Assembly (NCBI RefSeq): GCF_042432905.1 | Contig: NZ_JBHLWI010000014.1 | Coordinates: 20,634-84,633 of the forward strand | DNA: 64,000 nt | From: Fontibacter flavus | Lineage (GTDB): Bacteria > Bacteroidota > Bacteroidia > Cytophagales > Cyclobacteriaceae | Reading direction: 5' to 3' | In this document: one piece after another, positions 6,968 to 16,678 of the stretch | How the letters are laid out: each line of letters starts with the position of its first letter | Position numbering within the stretch: position 1 is the stretch's first letter | Position numbers and translations under genes: made by a program | Notes under the pieces: generated by a model | Databases searched by the model: none | Told to the model about the DNA's origin: nothing | Seen by the model: only the letters and a program-made list of their open reading frames with translations

Positions 6968-9244
6968 ATGACCAATAAAATCATAAAAATAATTTGGTTG
7001 GTTTTCGCTGCTGGAATCATAGGGTTTACCCTATTTGTTTGGGCTGTGAGCGTCAATTTCCTCGGTCTTTTTGGGGAATTACCAGATTTCAAAGAATTGG
7101 AAAACCCAAAGAGTGAAGTAGCTTCTGAGTTATATTCAGCCGATGGAGTACTCCTTGGAAATTATTTCCGGGAAAACAGAAGTCCAGTCACTTACAATGA
7201 ACTTGCACCAAATTTGGTCAATGCACTTATCGCCACTGAAGATGTCAGATTTGATGACCATTCCGGCATTGACCTTCAAAGTATGGGCAGGGTGCTTTTC
7301 AAGTCTCTTATACTAAGACAATCTGCTGGAGGGGGAAGTACGCTTAGTCAACAAACAGCCAAAAACCTTTTCAAAACCAGAAACCTGGAATCACAGGGAG
7401 TACTAAGCAGAGTGCCGGGGTTAAAAATGCTGATTATCAAAACAAAGGAGTGGATCGTTGCTACCAAGCTGGAAAAAGCCTATACGAAAAATGAAATTTT
7501 AACGCTTTACCTGAACACATCTGAATTTGGCAGTAATGCTTACGGCATCAAAACAGCTGCAAAGACATTCTTCAACAAGGCCCCGAATGAACTTGCTGTT
7601 CAGGAATCCGCCGTATTGGTAGGATTGTTCAAAGCCCCCACTTATTATAGCCCAGTATTCAACCCTGAAAATTCCCTTAGAAGAAGAAATACCGTACTCG
7701 CCCAAATGGAAAAGTATGGATACATGACCAAGGCGGAAAAAGACTCTATTACCGCACTTCCTATTGAACTGGATTACAAAGTAGAAAATCAAAACCAGGG
7801 ATTGGCTACTTACTTCAGAGAGCTGATCAAAGCTGAATTGATCAAATGGACAAAAGAAAACCTAAAGGCAGATGGAACTCCTTATGATCTTTTTGGAGAT
7901 GGATTGAAAATTTATACCACCATTGACAGCAGAATGCAACGCTATGCAGAGGAAGCCGTCGATGAGCACATGAGGGAACTACAGAAGAAGTTCGAAAATG
8001 AAATGGGAAATAGAGATCCTTGGATAGATGAAAATGGAAGAGTCATTCCTAATTTCTTGGAAACCCAAATCAAAAGAACTGAGGCCTACAGAAACCTTGT
8101 CAGAAGATATGGGGCAGAATCCGACTCTGTCAACATCAAGTTGAATGAGAAAAAAAGAATGCGGATATTCTCCTGGACTAAAGGGGAGATAGATACGGTA
8201 ATGAGTACCATGGATTCCTTGAGGCATTATAAAAAACACCTTCAAACAGGTTTCATGTCCATGGATCCTCATACAGGCCATATCAAAGCTTGGGTGGGAG
8301 GTATCAACCACAAGCACTTCAAATACGACCATGTGAAGCAAGGAAAAAGACAACCGGGATCAACCTTTAAGCCTTTTGTCTATGCGGCAGCAATTGAGAA
8401 CGGTTACAGTCCTTGTTATTCAGTGATCGACCAACCTATTGAAGTCAATATCCCTGGACAGCCTGCCTGGACCCCAAAAAACGCTGATGGGAAATTTTCC
8501 TACGAAAAAATGACCATCAGACGTGCTATGGCCCAATCAGTCAACTCTATTACCGCCTACATGATGAAAAAATTGGGGCCAAGGGTAGTAGTAGAAACAG
8601 CCCATAGAATTGGTATTACCAGCGATTTGGAAGAAGTTCCTGCCCTGGCTTTAGGAACCACGGATGTATCCATCTATGAAATGGTAGGTGCAATGGGCAC
8701 ATTTGTCAATAAGGGAGAACATATTGTACCCTTCTATATCGACAGGATTGAAGACAAAAACGGAAATGTCCTTCAGCAATTCACCCCAAAGAAAAGGCCA
8801 GCCATGAGCGAAGAGCACGCATACTTGATGGTCTATATGATGAGAGGAGGATTCGAAGAAAGCAGAGGTACCAGCCAAGGGGTGCCATGGACCTTAAGGG
8901 ACGAAGGAAACGAACTGGGGGGTAAAACCGGTACAACCCAAAATGCCTCTGACGGTTGGTATATGGGCATGAGTAAAGACCTGGTTTCCGGCGTTTGGGT
9001 AGGTGGTGATGACAGAGCCATCCACTTCAGAAGCTGGATTAGTGGACAAGGTGGACAGACAGCTAGACCAATATGGGTGAAATATATGGCTAAAGTATAT
9101 GGCGATCCAACCCTTGGCTACACCAAAGGGCCTTTCCCGAGGCCAGAAAGACCATTGAGCATTGAAATTGACTGTAACCAGTATGAACTGAACAGCAGCA
9201 GGTTCAATGATTTCGACTTTGACCCAAGAAAAAATGATTTCTAA
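6968..9244 (+). CDS. class A penicillin-binding protein (PBP1A-like)
   Basis: 758-residue bifunctional peptidoglycan synthase with an N-terminal membrane anchor (about residues 8-30). The glycosyltransferase domain (about 60-240) shows the GT51 motifs with EDVRFDDHSGID and GGSTLSQQTAKNL. The transpeptidase domain (about 420-700) has the SxxK nucleophile in PGSTFKPF, SxN in AQSVNS and KTG in GGKTGTTQN, so all active-site motifs are present. It lies 29 nt after porW on the same strand and probably shares its transcript. A strong terminator follows. Confidence 0.96.
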   Translation: MTNKIIKIIWLVFAAGIIGFTLFVWAVSVNFLGLFGELPDFKELENPKSEVASELYSADGVLLGNYFRENRSPVTYNELAPNLVNALIATEDVRFDDHSGIDLQSMGRVLFKSLILRQSAGGGSTLSQQTAKNLFKTRNLESQGVLSRVPGLKMLIIKTKEWIVATKLEKAYTKNEILTLYLNTSEFGSNAYGIKTAAKTFFNKAPNELAVQESAVLVGLFKAPTYYSPVFNPENSLRRRNTVLAQMEKYGYMTKAEKDSITALPIELDYKVENQNQGLATYFRELIKAELIKWTKENLKADGTPYDLFGDGLKIYTTIDSRMQRYAEEAVDEHMRELQKKFENEMGNRDPWIDENGRVIPNFLETQIKRTEAYRNLVRRYGAESDSVNIKLNEKKRMRIFSWTKGEIDTVMSTMDSLRHYKKHLQTGFMSMDPHTGHIKAWVGGINHKHFKYDHVKQGKRQPGSTFKPFVYAAAIENGYSPCYSVIDQPIEVNIPGQPAWTPKNADGKFSYEKMTIRRAMAQSVNSITAYMMKKLGPRVVVETAHRIGITSDLEEVPALALGTTDVSIYEMVGAMGTFVNKGEHIVPFYIDRIEDKNGNVLQQFTPKKRPAMSEEHAYLMVYMMRGGFEESRGTSQGVPWTLRDEGNELGGKTGTTQNASDGWYMGMSKDLVSGVWVGGDDRAIHFRSWISGQGGQTARPIWVKYMAKVYGDPTLGYTKGPFPRPERPLSIEIDCNQYELNSSRFNDFDFDPRKNDF

Positions 9245-9263
9245 TTTTGAATAGAAACAGTTT

Positions 9264-9290
9264 AAAAAGCCTCCATTGGAGGCTTTTTTT
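9264..9290 (+). terminator. rho-independent terminator after the PBP gene
   Basis: Stem GCCTCC (9269-9274), loop ATT, stem GGAGGC (9278-9283), then seven T, with a matching A run on the left. It ends the porW-PBP transcript just before the uvrC promoter. Confidence 0.9.
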
Positions 9291-9291
9291 A

Positions 9292-9299
9292 TAATTTTG
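9292..9299 (+). promoter_or_regulatory. -7 promoter element for uvrC, 4 nt before the start codon
   Basis: TAATTTTG is an exact TAnnTTTG match, directly after the terminator T run and only 4 nt before the uvrC ATG. If it is used, transcription starts at or next to the A of ATG, giving a leaderless or near-leaderless mRNA. Confidence 0.5.
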
Positions 9300-9303
9300 C
9301 CTT

Positions 9304-11109
9304 ATGCAGGTTCCTTTTTACACGATAGAAGAGTACAATTTACTTCCCGATCAACCTGGGATTTATAAATATTTCAATGAAGACCATGAACTGATTTATG
9401 TCGGCAAGGCTAAAAGCTTAAAAAAAAGGGTTGCTTCTTACTTTGTAAAAGGTTCTGGATTGAATCATAAGACCCGAAAGATGGTCCGGGAAATCAGGAG
9501 GATTGAAATCACATTGGTCAATTCAGAATTTGATGCCCTGTTATTGGAAAACAACATCATCAAAAAAAACCAGCCCAAGTACAATATCCTGCTGAAAGAT
9601 GATAAGACATATCCTTATCTAGTCCTGACTAAAGAAAACTTCCCGAGAATATTTCCGACTAGAAGATTAATCCCTCATAAAGGGACATATTTTGGCCCAT
9701 TCGCTTCAGTAAAGGCCATGAATAACGTTTTGGAGCTCATTAGAGGCATTTTCACCATCAGAACGTGCAAGCTTGATCTTAGCCCTTATAAAATCCAGGA
9801 AAACAAATACAAGGTTTGTTTGGAATACCATATCGGTAACTGTCTTGGACCCTGTGAGGGAAAACAAAAGGAAGCCGATTACTTGAAGGATATTGAGCAT
9901 GCCAAGCATATTTTAAAAGGAAACCTTGGCATAGCCAAGTCATATTTCAGGGAACGCATGCAGTTAGCAGCAGGTGAACTGGCCTTTGAAAAAGCACACT
10001 ATTATAAAGAAAAGCTCGATTTACTGGAAAAATACCAATCAAAATCCATGGTGGTCAATCCTGCCATCAAAGATCTGGATGTCTTTGCCCTGGTGAGTGA
10101 TGAAAAGAATGCCTATGTCAATTACCTGAAAGTAAAAAACGGCGCCATTATCATCACCAAAACAGTGGAATTGAAAAAACGATTGGATGAGGCCGAGACA
10201 GAACTGCTTCTCACTGCCATCGTCAGGTTAAGGGACCAATTCAACAGCGATGCAGATGAAATCATCGTGAATATTCCAATCGAGGAGGAATATGAAGGTC
10301 TAAATATCCATTTCCCTAAAATAGGTGATAAAAAAAGTTTAATCGAGTTATCACTCAAAAATGCCAAGTATTACAAACAAGAAAAATTACTGGCATCAGG
10401 AGAGGTAAAGGATAAAAAGTTCAGGGTATTGAAACAACTTCAATCTGACCTGTCTTTACAGGAAATGCCTGACCACATTGAATGCTTTGACAACTCGAAT
10501 ATTCAGGGAACCAATCCAGTGGCCAGTATGGTGTGTTTCCTCAACGGCAAACCTGCGGTCAAAGAATACCGACACTATCACATCAAAACAGTGGAAGGTC
10601 CGAATGATTTTGCCAGTATGACTGAAGTGGTGGGGAGGAGATATAAACGTCTTCTGGAAGAAGATAAACCTTTGCCAAAGCTCATTGTCATAGACGGTGG
10701 CAAAGGCCAACTTTCTTCTGCAGTCGAAGCTTTAAAAGCCTTGAATATATACGGAAAAGTTCCAATTATCGGCATAGCCAAAAGACTGGAAGAGATTTAT
10801 TTCCCAGGCGATCAATATCCTATTCATATTGATAAAAAATCAGAATCGTTAAGATTGCTTCAAAGGGTAAGAGATGAGGCGCACAGGTTTGCCATAACTT
10901 TTCACCGAAATGTTCGCAGCAAAAAAGCCTTTGGAACTCAATTGGAAGAAGTTGAAAGTATCGGAAAACAAACAGCAGAAAAACTACTGAAGCATTTCAA
11001 GTCTATAAAAAAAATAAAAGAAGCCTCGGAAGAAGAATTGACGGCTTTAATTGGAGCAGCAAAAACCAAAAATATAATCAATTGGCTTTCAAACAAAAAT
11101 GGCGGGTGA
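9304..11109 (+). CDS. uvrC: excinuclease ABC subunit C
   Basis: 601-residue nucleotide-excision-repair nuclease that makes the dual incision with UvrB. Visible domains are an N-terminal GIY-YIG nuclease (GIYKYF ... YVGKAKSLKKRV, about residues 18-95), a Cys cluster typical of UvrC (CKLD, CLEYHIGNCLGPC), a UVR motif (about 205-240), an RNase H-like second nuclease domain (about 395-540, IECFDNSN and VIDGGKGQL) and a C-terminal helix-hairpin-helix pair. Full length. The stop codon lies in the loop of the terminator shared with the convergent gldN gene. Confidence 0.97.
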   Translation: MQVPFYTIEEYNLLPDQPGIYKYFNEDHELIYVGKAKSLKKRVASYFVKGSGLNHKTRKMVREIRRIEITLVNSEFDALLLENNIIKKNQPKYNILLKDDKTYPYLVLTKENFPRIFPTRRLIPHKGTYFGPFASVKAMNNVLELIRGIFTIRTCKLDLSPYKIQENKYKVCLEYHIGNCLGPCEGKQKEADYLKDIEHAKHILKGNLGIAKSYFRERMQLAAGELAFEKAHYYKEKLDLLEKYQSKSMVVNPAIKDLDVFALVSDEKNAYVNYLKVKNGAIIITKTVELKKRLDEAETELLLTAIVRLRDQFNSDADEIIVNIPIEEEYEGLNIHFPKIGDKKSLIELSLKNAKYYKQEKLLASGEVKDKKFRVLKQLQSDLSLQEMPDHIECFDNSNIQGTNPVASMVCFLNGKPAVKEYRHYHIKTVEGPNDFASMTEVVGRRYKRLLEEDKPLPKLIVIDGGKGQLSSAVEALKALNIYGKVPIIGIAKRLEEIYFPGDQYPIHIDKKSESLRLLQRVRDEAHRFAITFHRNVRSKKAFGTQLEEVESIGKQTAEKLLKHFKSIKKIKEASEEELTALIGAAKTKNIINWLSNKNGG

Positions 11110-11127
11110 TTGACCCGCCATTTTTTT
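11096..11127. terminator. bidirectional terminator between uvrC and gldN
   Basis: Perfect stem GGCGGGT (11101-11107), loop GATTG, ACCCGCC (11113-11119), flanked by an A run on the left and T run on the right that extend the pairing. It can terminate both convergent transcripts. The uvrC TGA spans the stem/loop edge and the gldN stop lies at the end of the T run. Confidence 0.92.
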
Positions 11128-11129
11128 AT

Positions 11130-11942
11130 TTACCATTCCCAAAGGGCATTTTCAAAATCAAGCAATTTGTATTCAAATTCAAGTGAATTCAAGAAAGCTT
11201 GAAGTTCTGCATTTGGACTATTCGGATCTACCAAATCTGCAATCAAAGCATTGTCCGCATTGGTGTATTTCCTTACCACGGACCTGAACAACCTCAAGTC
11301 AAAAGCCTGATCATAAGTTAAACTTTTAGAATCATTCTGGAAATTCAACCATTTCGCTTCAGGGTGATCTTTGAAGTGGTTGTAGAAATCCTTGAATCTA
11401 ATAAAACCTATAGTCTTCTGACCGGCATTTGCATTTGTTGGAGAAGGCATCACCAGTTCCAGGTATTTCACATCAAATTTGATCTGAGAATGATGTTTAT
11501 CAAAAACAAAGTCCTCTTTGAAATCCAAGTAGTACAACTGCTTCACGAAGATACTATCACCATTTGCAGCAATCCAGAAATTATTCTGAAATTCTGAAAT
11601 AGACAAAGGTTGAGTAAATTCCTCATCCGCAAAGACCTCCAAGGCGTTCTCTTCTACAATGGCCTTGTAGATATTGCTCATGATGCCGTTGTTTTTGGTA
11701 TCACCGGAACCGTATAAAGGATTGTTGTATTTCTCCCTCAAATCGATCCTTCTCCACACACCAATCTGGAACATCATATCATCTTCCCTAATTGGCAGAA
11801 CTGAGTAAACGGTATCTACTTTAAAACGCCTATCCCCAATGTTGGAAGGACTGACACTTGTCGCTCCTTGACCAAAAACATCTCCTCCAATCATCGCAAA
11901 GAGGAGAGAAAGGGTTAAAATAAAATTTTGTTTTAATTTCAT
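11130..11942 (-). CDS. gldN: gliding motility / T9SS protein GldN (PorN)
   Basis: About 270-residue periplasmic component that forms the outer-membrane-associated ring with the lipoprotein GldK. It has a signal peptide (MKLKQNFILTLSLLFAMIGG) and family-typical motifs WRRIDLREKYNNPLY and LVMPSPTNA. I prefer the ATG at 11942 because it gives a normal signal peptide; an upstream in-frame ATG at 11969 would add nine residues. It is the last gene of porP-gldK-gldL-gldM-gldN, after which the bidirectional terminator stops transcription. Confidence 0.95.
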   Translation of the reverse strand: MKLKQNFILTLSLLFAMIGGDVFGQGATSVSPSNIGDRRFKVDTVYSVLPIREDDMMFQIGVWRRIDLREKYNNPLYGSGDTKNNGIMSNIYKAIVEENALEVFADEEFTQPLSISEFQNNFWIAANGDSIFVKQLYYLDFKEDFVFDKHHSQIKFDVKYLELVMPSPTNANAGQKTIGFIRFKDFYNHFKDHPEAKWLNFQNDSKSLTYDQAFDLRLFRSVVRKYTNADNALIADLVDPNSPNAELQAFLNSLEFEYKLLDFENALWEW

Positions 11943-11981
11943 AACTTTGTCATTTATAATTGAGGACAAGTCACTATCGGA

Positions 11982-13589
11982 TTACTTTAACTGCAACCTG
12001 ATGATTTCTGGCTGAGCCAAAGTTGTTTTGATCTTATTTCCACGGAAGTTAGTTCTGGTAACTTCAGTCACCCTTATCACTAAACCGTCACCTGCTCTAG
12101 CTGCAGCTGTTAGATTTCTAATCGCTACGCTTTTGCCTCCAATATTCACTCTTTCACGAGGAACTTCATTTCTAAGCAATACCACTTCACCACCGGTAAC
12201 CTCAAAATTTGCATCTCTTGCCATTGTTCTACCGAAAGTAGGCTCTGGAATAGCTTCGACATTCAAAGCAGCAGGTCCTGGAGCAGGATATGCCTGACTC
12301 AGATCAATCTGACCTCTACCATCAAACAATCTGATGGTTGGTGCAGGTACTGGTTTAATATCATACGACACATCACCAATTTTATTGCCTCCACTGCTTA
12401 CTCCGATAACAACTTTACCAGAAGCTCCCGGAATGACAGTGACTTGGCCAGGTCTGTTTCCTTTAATCAAGTTACCATTGGAAATGCTGAAATCAGGAGC
12501 ATAGGAATTACCTAATGCTGGTACATCGATAGATAGGTCGTTGGCACAATCAGCGAAAAGCTGATTCACCACTTCAGAGGTTACCCTGATTACCGGCTGT
12601 GCTACGAAATATTCATAATCAACAGTCAGCGTAGAATCTTTACCGGCAATGTTTACCGTAATTTCACCTTTCAGTACTCTTTTCGCCAATCCTCTGTCAT
12701 CATATTGTCCTGCCGGTGGCACGGTGAAACTGATTTCACCAAAACCATCAACTACTGGAACATCTCTGCCATCTACTGTCATTTTCGGTGCTGCGGATGA
12801 AGAAGAAGATGCAATAAATAGATTACCTTCAAATTTAGTACCTGCAGCTACAACATTGGAATTTGCCGCTACACTGGCTTTAAAAACATCAGATTTGAAA
12901 TAGAATGTACCAATCGAACCCGTAATTGCTGATAATGCTTCTCCTTCAATATTCAACACTTCGTTTTGATATTGGGAAATGATTGCCATTACCGCTCCAA
13001 CTGGAGACTTTACAAAGTTCAGATTTACGAAATTTTTATTTCTAGCTTCTGAGTCATTTTTGAAGATTTCAATATCCTTCGCATCTTTAGCGATATTGTC
13101 GAAACTTAATTCTATACCTACAGACTTCAAGATTTCGCTGATCTGCTTAGGATAAGCGTTCAGCCTTTCCTGCATTTCAAAACCCTTCTGGTTATTATTG
13201 AAAATGTTTCCGGGTATGTCCACATTTTTCAAAGCAGAAGTTTTGAACTGACCTTGATCATCAATTGCATTGGACTCTGTAATCAACTGCTGCTTCAAGC
13301 CTTCCAAGTAAGTGTATACCTCTGCAGCTGTCTTTCTGACTTCCTGCGCAGCAGCCACTTTTGGAACATCTCTTTCGTTATTGCCTTGCTGTTCTACAGT
13401 TCCTGCAATTGAAGAAACTGTAAATTCATTCTTGCTGATAAAGTTCTTGGATGTCCGTTCCAAACCATCATTCAGCAATACAAACTTTTGGAGAATCTGG
13501 TTACTTACCTGCAAAGCCAGCAAAGCTGTCAATACCAGGTACATCATCCCGATCATCCGCTGTCTAGGTGTCTCTTTTCCTCCAGCCAT
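11982..13589 (-). CDS. gldM: gliding motility / T9SS motor protein GldM (PorM)
   Basis: 535-residue inner-membrane protein. The N-terminus GGKETPRQRMIGMMYLVLTA leads into a single membrane helix (about residues 12-32). The remainder is the large periplasmic part, known in the family to fold into four domains (D1-D4) that span the periplasm to the GldKN ring. With GldL it forms the proton-driven rotary motor of the type IX secretion system. Length is close to the family norm of about 515-535. It lies 39 nt downstream of gldL. Confidence 0.97.
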   Translation of the reverse strand: MAGGKETPRQRMIGMMYLVLTALLALQVSNQILQKFVLLNDGLERTSKNFISKNEFTVSSIAGTVEQQGNNERDVPKVAAAQEVRKTAAEVYTYLEGLKQQLITESNAIDDQGQFKTSALKNVDIPGNIFNNNQKGFEMQERLNAYPKQISEILKSVGIELSFDNIAKDAKDIEIFKNDSEARNKNFVNLNFVKSPVGAVMAIISQYQNEVLNIEGEALSAITGSIGTFYFKSDVFKASVAANSNVVAAGTKFEGNLFIASSSSSAAPKMTVDGRDVPVVDGFGEISFTVPPAGQYDDRGLAKRVLKGEITVNIAGKDSTLTVDYEYFVAQPVIRVTSEVVNQLFADCANDLSIDVPALGNSYAPDFSISNGNLIKGNRPGQVTVIPGASGKVVIGVSSGGNKIGDVSYDIKPVPAPTIRLFDGRGQIDLSQAYPAPGPAALNVEAIPEPTFGRTMARDANFEVTGGEVVLLRNEVPRERVNIGGKSVAIRNLTAAARAGDGLVIRVTEVTRTNFRGNKIKTTLAQPEIIRLQLK

Positions 13590-13628
13590 ATTATCTACTT
13601 AAAAGATTAAACATATACATGATAAGGC

Positions 13629-14429
13629 TTAACCTTTCATAGCTGTGAGCATTCCACCATAAATTTTATTCAATGAGCTAACGTTTTGATTCAGCTTGGC
13701 CAACTCATTTTTGAACGCTTCTGTCTCTTTACCTGCTTCTGCAATACCTTCCATGGCAGTAGAAACATTGGTGTAGAATTTGTTCAAAGTCTTCATGTGG
13801 TTCTGCGCATCGATCAACTCCATTTCGTAGACATTATTAAGAGCTGACAAGTTTTTCGTAACCTCAACCACCTGAGCATGGTATTGCTTGGCGTCATTGG
13901 ATGCTGAAGAGAGCTCAACTAAAGCAGATGCTGTCTTTCCATAAGAGGAATTGATATCCACCAATGTTTTAGAAGCTGTTTTTACATTTTCTGCATATTC
14001 ATTGGTAGCAACAGCAGCATCAGAAAGTTTGCCCATTTTTTCAGCTGAGCTTGCAAGGTTTTGCATGCCTTTGCTCAAGCTTTCAAATAATTCAGGGCCG
14101 ATTTTTGCATTTTCCATCATGTCATCAAACTTCTGGGTCAAACCAGTAGAAGTTGATGCTTTTCCTCTTGAAGAAACGGGTGCTGCTTCTTCACTTGCTA
14201 ACTCAGGATAAACTTTAGTCCAGTCTACCTCTTCATGTTTTGGCTCAAAGGCCGATAGGAAAAATATGACAGCTTCAGTGGTAAGCCCTACCCCGATCAT
14301 CAGACTGGCGCCTTGCCAATCAAGAATTTTGAACATTGCGCCCAAAATTACAACTGCCGCACCTATACCATACACTTTCGGCATTATATCGCCGTAGAAT
14401 TTGTGCTTAAAAGAATTATTCTTTGCCAT
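13629..14429 (-). CDS. gldL: gliding motility / T9SS motor protein GldL (PorL)
   Basis: 266-residue inner-membrane motor subunit. Two membrane helices lie at about residues 18-36 and 42-61. The second carries a buried Glu (TTEAVIFFLSAFEP, Glu52) corresponding to the conserved proton-path residue of GldL. The cytoplasmic part after residue 70 is helical with several coiled-coil-like segments. GldL forms a ring around two GldM helices. The gene sits between gldK and gldM with short gaps, as in other Bacteroidota. Confidence 0.97.
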   Translation of the reverse strand: MAKNNSFKHKFYGDIMPKVYGIGAAVVILGAMFKILDWQGASLMIGVGLTTEAVIFFLSAFEPKHEEVDWTKVYPELASEEAAPVSSRGKASTSTGLTQKFDDMMENAKIGPELFESLSKGMQNLASSAEKMGKLSDAAVATNEYAENVKTASKTLVDINSSYGKTASALVELSSASNDAKQYHAQVVEVTKNLSALNNVYEMELIDAQNHMKTLNKFYTNVSTAMEGIAEAGKETEAFKNELAKLNQNVSSLNKIYGGMLTAMKG

Positions 14430-14494
14430 TTTAAATAGTTTAAGTTGTTATTGATTTGAGACTAGGGCTATCTATCTATTTGAGTGATTGATTA

Positions 14495-15577
14495 TTATTT
14501 TTTTCTTCTTCTATTGTTGTTCACATCCATTGATCCGGACCTACCCATGAAAGTTACCACGGTTCTGAATCCGATATGGGCTGTTTTGATGTCCTGAAAT
14601 TCATAAGATCTTGTACTTGTTTCAAGGAAATGAGCGATATCTTTCCAAGAACCGCCTCTTACTACTTTTCTCTTCTCATTTGGATCTTCATATTTTGGAT
14701 CCAAATCCCATGTCAAGCTGCTTGAAACCGGGCTGTAGGCATCCAAAACCCATTCTGACACGTTACCTGCCATGTTATACAAGCCAAAGCCATTTGGCGC
14801 AAATACATCCACAGGAGCCGTATAAGCAAATCCATCATCAATGTAATTGCCTCTACCTGGTTTGAAGTTAGCCATCAAACAACCTCTACGGTTTTTAAGG
14901 TAAGGACCTCCCCAAGGGTATTTGGCAACATCTTTACCTCCCTTAGCGGCGTATTCCCATTCAGCCTCAGTTGGTAATCTGAACCGAGGGTAGTCGTAAT
15001 CAGACTTGTCATTGGCATTCATGTGGTAAGTTCTCCACTCGGTGTACATTTGTGCCTGCTCCCAGCTAACGCCAACTACAGGGTAGTTATCAAAAGCAGG
15101 ATGGTCAAAATAAAACTCCATCAAGGGATCTCCATAATGATAGGTGAAGCTGGTAGACCATACAGTAGTGTCCGGTAACACTTCATCCAAATTGAATACA
15201 GGTGGCTCCTTCAGCGTAGTTGGAGTACTGTAAGTAAACTCACCGGATCTTACGGCTTCCACAAACTGTCTGTATTTGTTGTTAGACACTTCGTACTTAT
15301 CCATATAAAATTCGGACACTGTGATCTGCTTGTTGAAAGCAGACTGGGTGTAAGCAATATCCTCATCAGATTGACCCATCCAAAAAGTACCTGCTTTGAT
15401 CGCGACCATGTCAACTGGCAGGGTCTGCTGCCAGATCTGTCTCTTAGGGACTCCCGTCACTTCCCCTCTACGATTTTCTTTTTCGCTTGCTGTTCCTTTC
15501 TTACCAAGAAGGCCGCAACCCTGACTCACGATGGCCAGAAAAAAGACCATTACGACGGACAAAATTCTGAAATTCAT
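14495..15577 (-). CDS. gldK: gliding motility / T9SS lipoprotein GldK (PorK)
   Basis: About 360-residue outer-membrane lipoprotein with a lipobox (IVSQGCGLLG) followed by a formylglycine-generating-enzyme-like fold. Typical FGE-sulfatase motifs are visible (FWMGQSDEDI, YDYPRFRLPTEAEWEYAAKGG, GLYNMAGNVSEWV, KVVRGGSWKD). In GldK the fold is structural, forming a ring with GldN around the motor. I start at the ATG at 15577 (MNFRILSV); an in-frame ATG at 15589 adds four residues. It follows porP with a 128-nt gap that contains hairpins. Confidence 0.95.
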   Translation of the reverse strand: MNFRILSVVMVFFLAIVSQGCGLLGKKGTASEKENRRGEVTGVPKRQIWQQTLPVDMVAIKAGTFWMGQSDEDIAYTQSAFNKQITVSEFYMDKYEVSNNKYRQFVEAVRSGEFTYSTPTTLKEPPVFNLDEVLPDTTVWSTSFTYHYGDPLMEFYFDHPAFDNYPVVGVSWEQAQMYTEWRTYHMNANDKSDYDYPRFRLPTEAEWEYAAKGGKDVAKYPWGGPYLKNRRGCLMANFKPGRGNYIDDGFAYTAPVDVFAPNGFGLYNMAGNVSEWVLDAYSPVSSSLTWDLDPKYEDPNEKRKVVRGGSWKDIAHFLETSTRSYEFQDIKTAHIGFRTVVTFMGRSGSMDVNNNRRRKK

Positions 15578-15590
15578 TTCTCTATACATG

Positions 15591-15622
15591 TTTTACATGA
15601 ATTAAGTGATGTAAAATTTTAC
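15591..15622 (-). promoter_or_regulatory. overlapping hairpins in the gldK leader
   Basis: TTTTACAT (15591-15598) pairs with ATGTAAAA (15609-15616), and the second arm also belongs to a palindrome GTAAAATTTTAC (15611-15622). The two structures exclude each other and lie next to the gldK start, in the porP-gldK gap. A role in tuning gldKLMN relative to porP is inferred only. Confidence 0.35.
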
Positions 15623-15705
15623 CACAAATCACCTACTTATAATCTCGAAATTTAAGGGAAAATCTCAGAAATTTGCAAATCTGACAAGAAATTTCACAGA
15701 TTATT

Positions 15706-16677
15706 TTAGAACCTAAATCTTGGGGTTCTTTGAATCACTTTCTGAAACTCCCTCGATACTGGCTGCAAGTTGTAAGTCATCATGAACTCATGACTCGTCG
15801 GTGACTTGGCTTCAAGTCCTCCAAAAACCAAATCAAAAGCATAACCTATTCTCAAAGAATTGTCTCTAAGAATACTATATCCCAACAACATCGAGATCGA
15901 CTCTTCTCCTCGAAAAGCAAGACCTCCACTTATTTTATTATTATGTGTTGCCATAACGCTCACATCATAAGAAAAATTATTGAAGGAAACAGATTTTATT
16001 AATAAACTAGGCTCGAATGTCCACAAAGCAAAAGTTTTGATCCTATAACCTGCCAACAAATAAGAGTGGTTGTTCAACTGATTTTCCAGAGCACCATTTC
16101 CAAAGTCAAATACAGGCTCATTGAGGTGTTTAGTACTAAGTCCTACATAATAATTACCCCGATCATAAATCACACCAGCACCAAAATTGATATTCATCTG
16201 CGTTTCCCTTCCTGTGACCGGAACATTTGGATCTGGATTGATCACTACCAATTCATCATATTTTAAGGTACTGGAAAAAATACCACCCGATGCACCAAAA
16301 CTCAGCACTCCTCTTCTCAGATTTTTGTGGTAAGCAAGTGACAGGTTTATTTCCTGATTATTGGAAGGACCAATATTGTCGTTGACGAAAGAAAGACCAT
16401 ATCCTACATTATAATTATCCAACCTTCCACTTGCTGTCAATAACTGGGTAATGGGCGCAGGCCCATTGGTCCCTGAATAATTTAACCATTGTGTCCTGTG
16501 TAATGCAGAAAAATGATACCCTCCATCTTTTCCAGCGAAAGCAGGATTATAAAAAATCCCATTATACATGTACTGTGTAAACTGCGCATCCTGTTGGCTG
16601 AAAGTAACAAAAGGAAGCTTAGCAAGTAAGACAAAAATCAAAATGAACCTAATGTTGAGAAAATTCAGCTTTTCCAT
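15706..16677 (-). CDS. porP: PorP/SprF family type IX secretion membrane protein
   Basis: 323-residue outer-membrane beta-barrel protein. A signal peptide (to about residue 28) is followed by the family start QQDAQFTQYMYNGIFYNPA and repeated amphipathic strands, with an aromatic-rich C-terminus. PorP/SprF proteins anchor or help export T9SS components; this copy directly precedes gldKLMN in the same order as porPKLMN of Porphyromonas, so it is the core-operon member and not one of the many paralogues linked to adhesins. A TAnnTTTG box abuts its start codon. Confidence 0.93.
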   Translation of the reverse strand: MEKLNFLNIRFILIFVLLAKLPFVTFSQQDAQFTQYMYNGIFYNPAFAGKDGGYHFSALHRTQWLNYSGTNGPAPITQLLTASGRLDNYNVGYGLSFVNDNIGPSNNQEINLSLAYHKNLRRGVLSFGASGGIFSSTLKYDELVVINPDPNVPVTGRETQMNINFGAGVIYDRGNYYVGLSTKHLNEPVFDFGNGALENQLNNHSYLLAGYRIKTFALWTFEPSLLIKSVSFNNFSYDVSVMATHNNKISGGLAFRGEESISMLLGYSILRDNSLRIGYAFDLVFGGLEAKSPTSHEFMMTYNLQPVSREFQKVIQRTPRFRF

Positions 16678-16678
16678 T

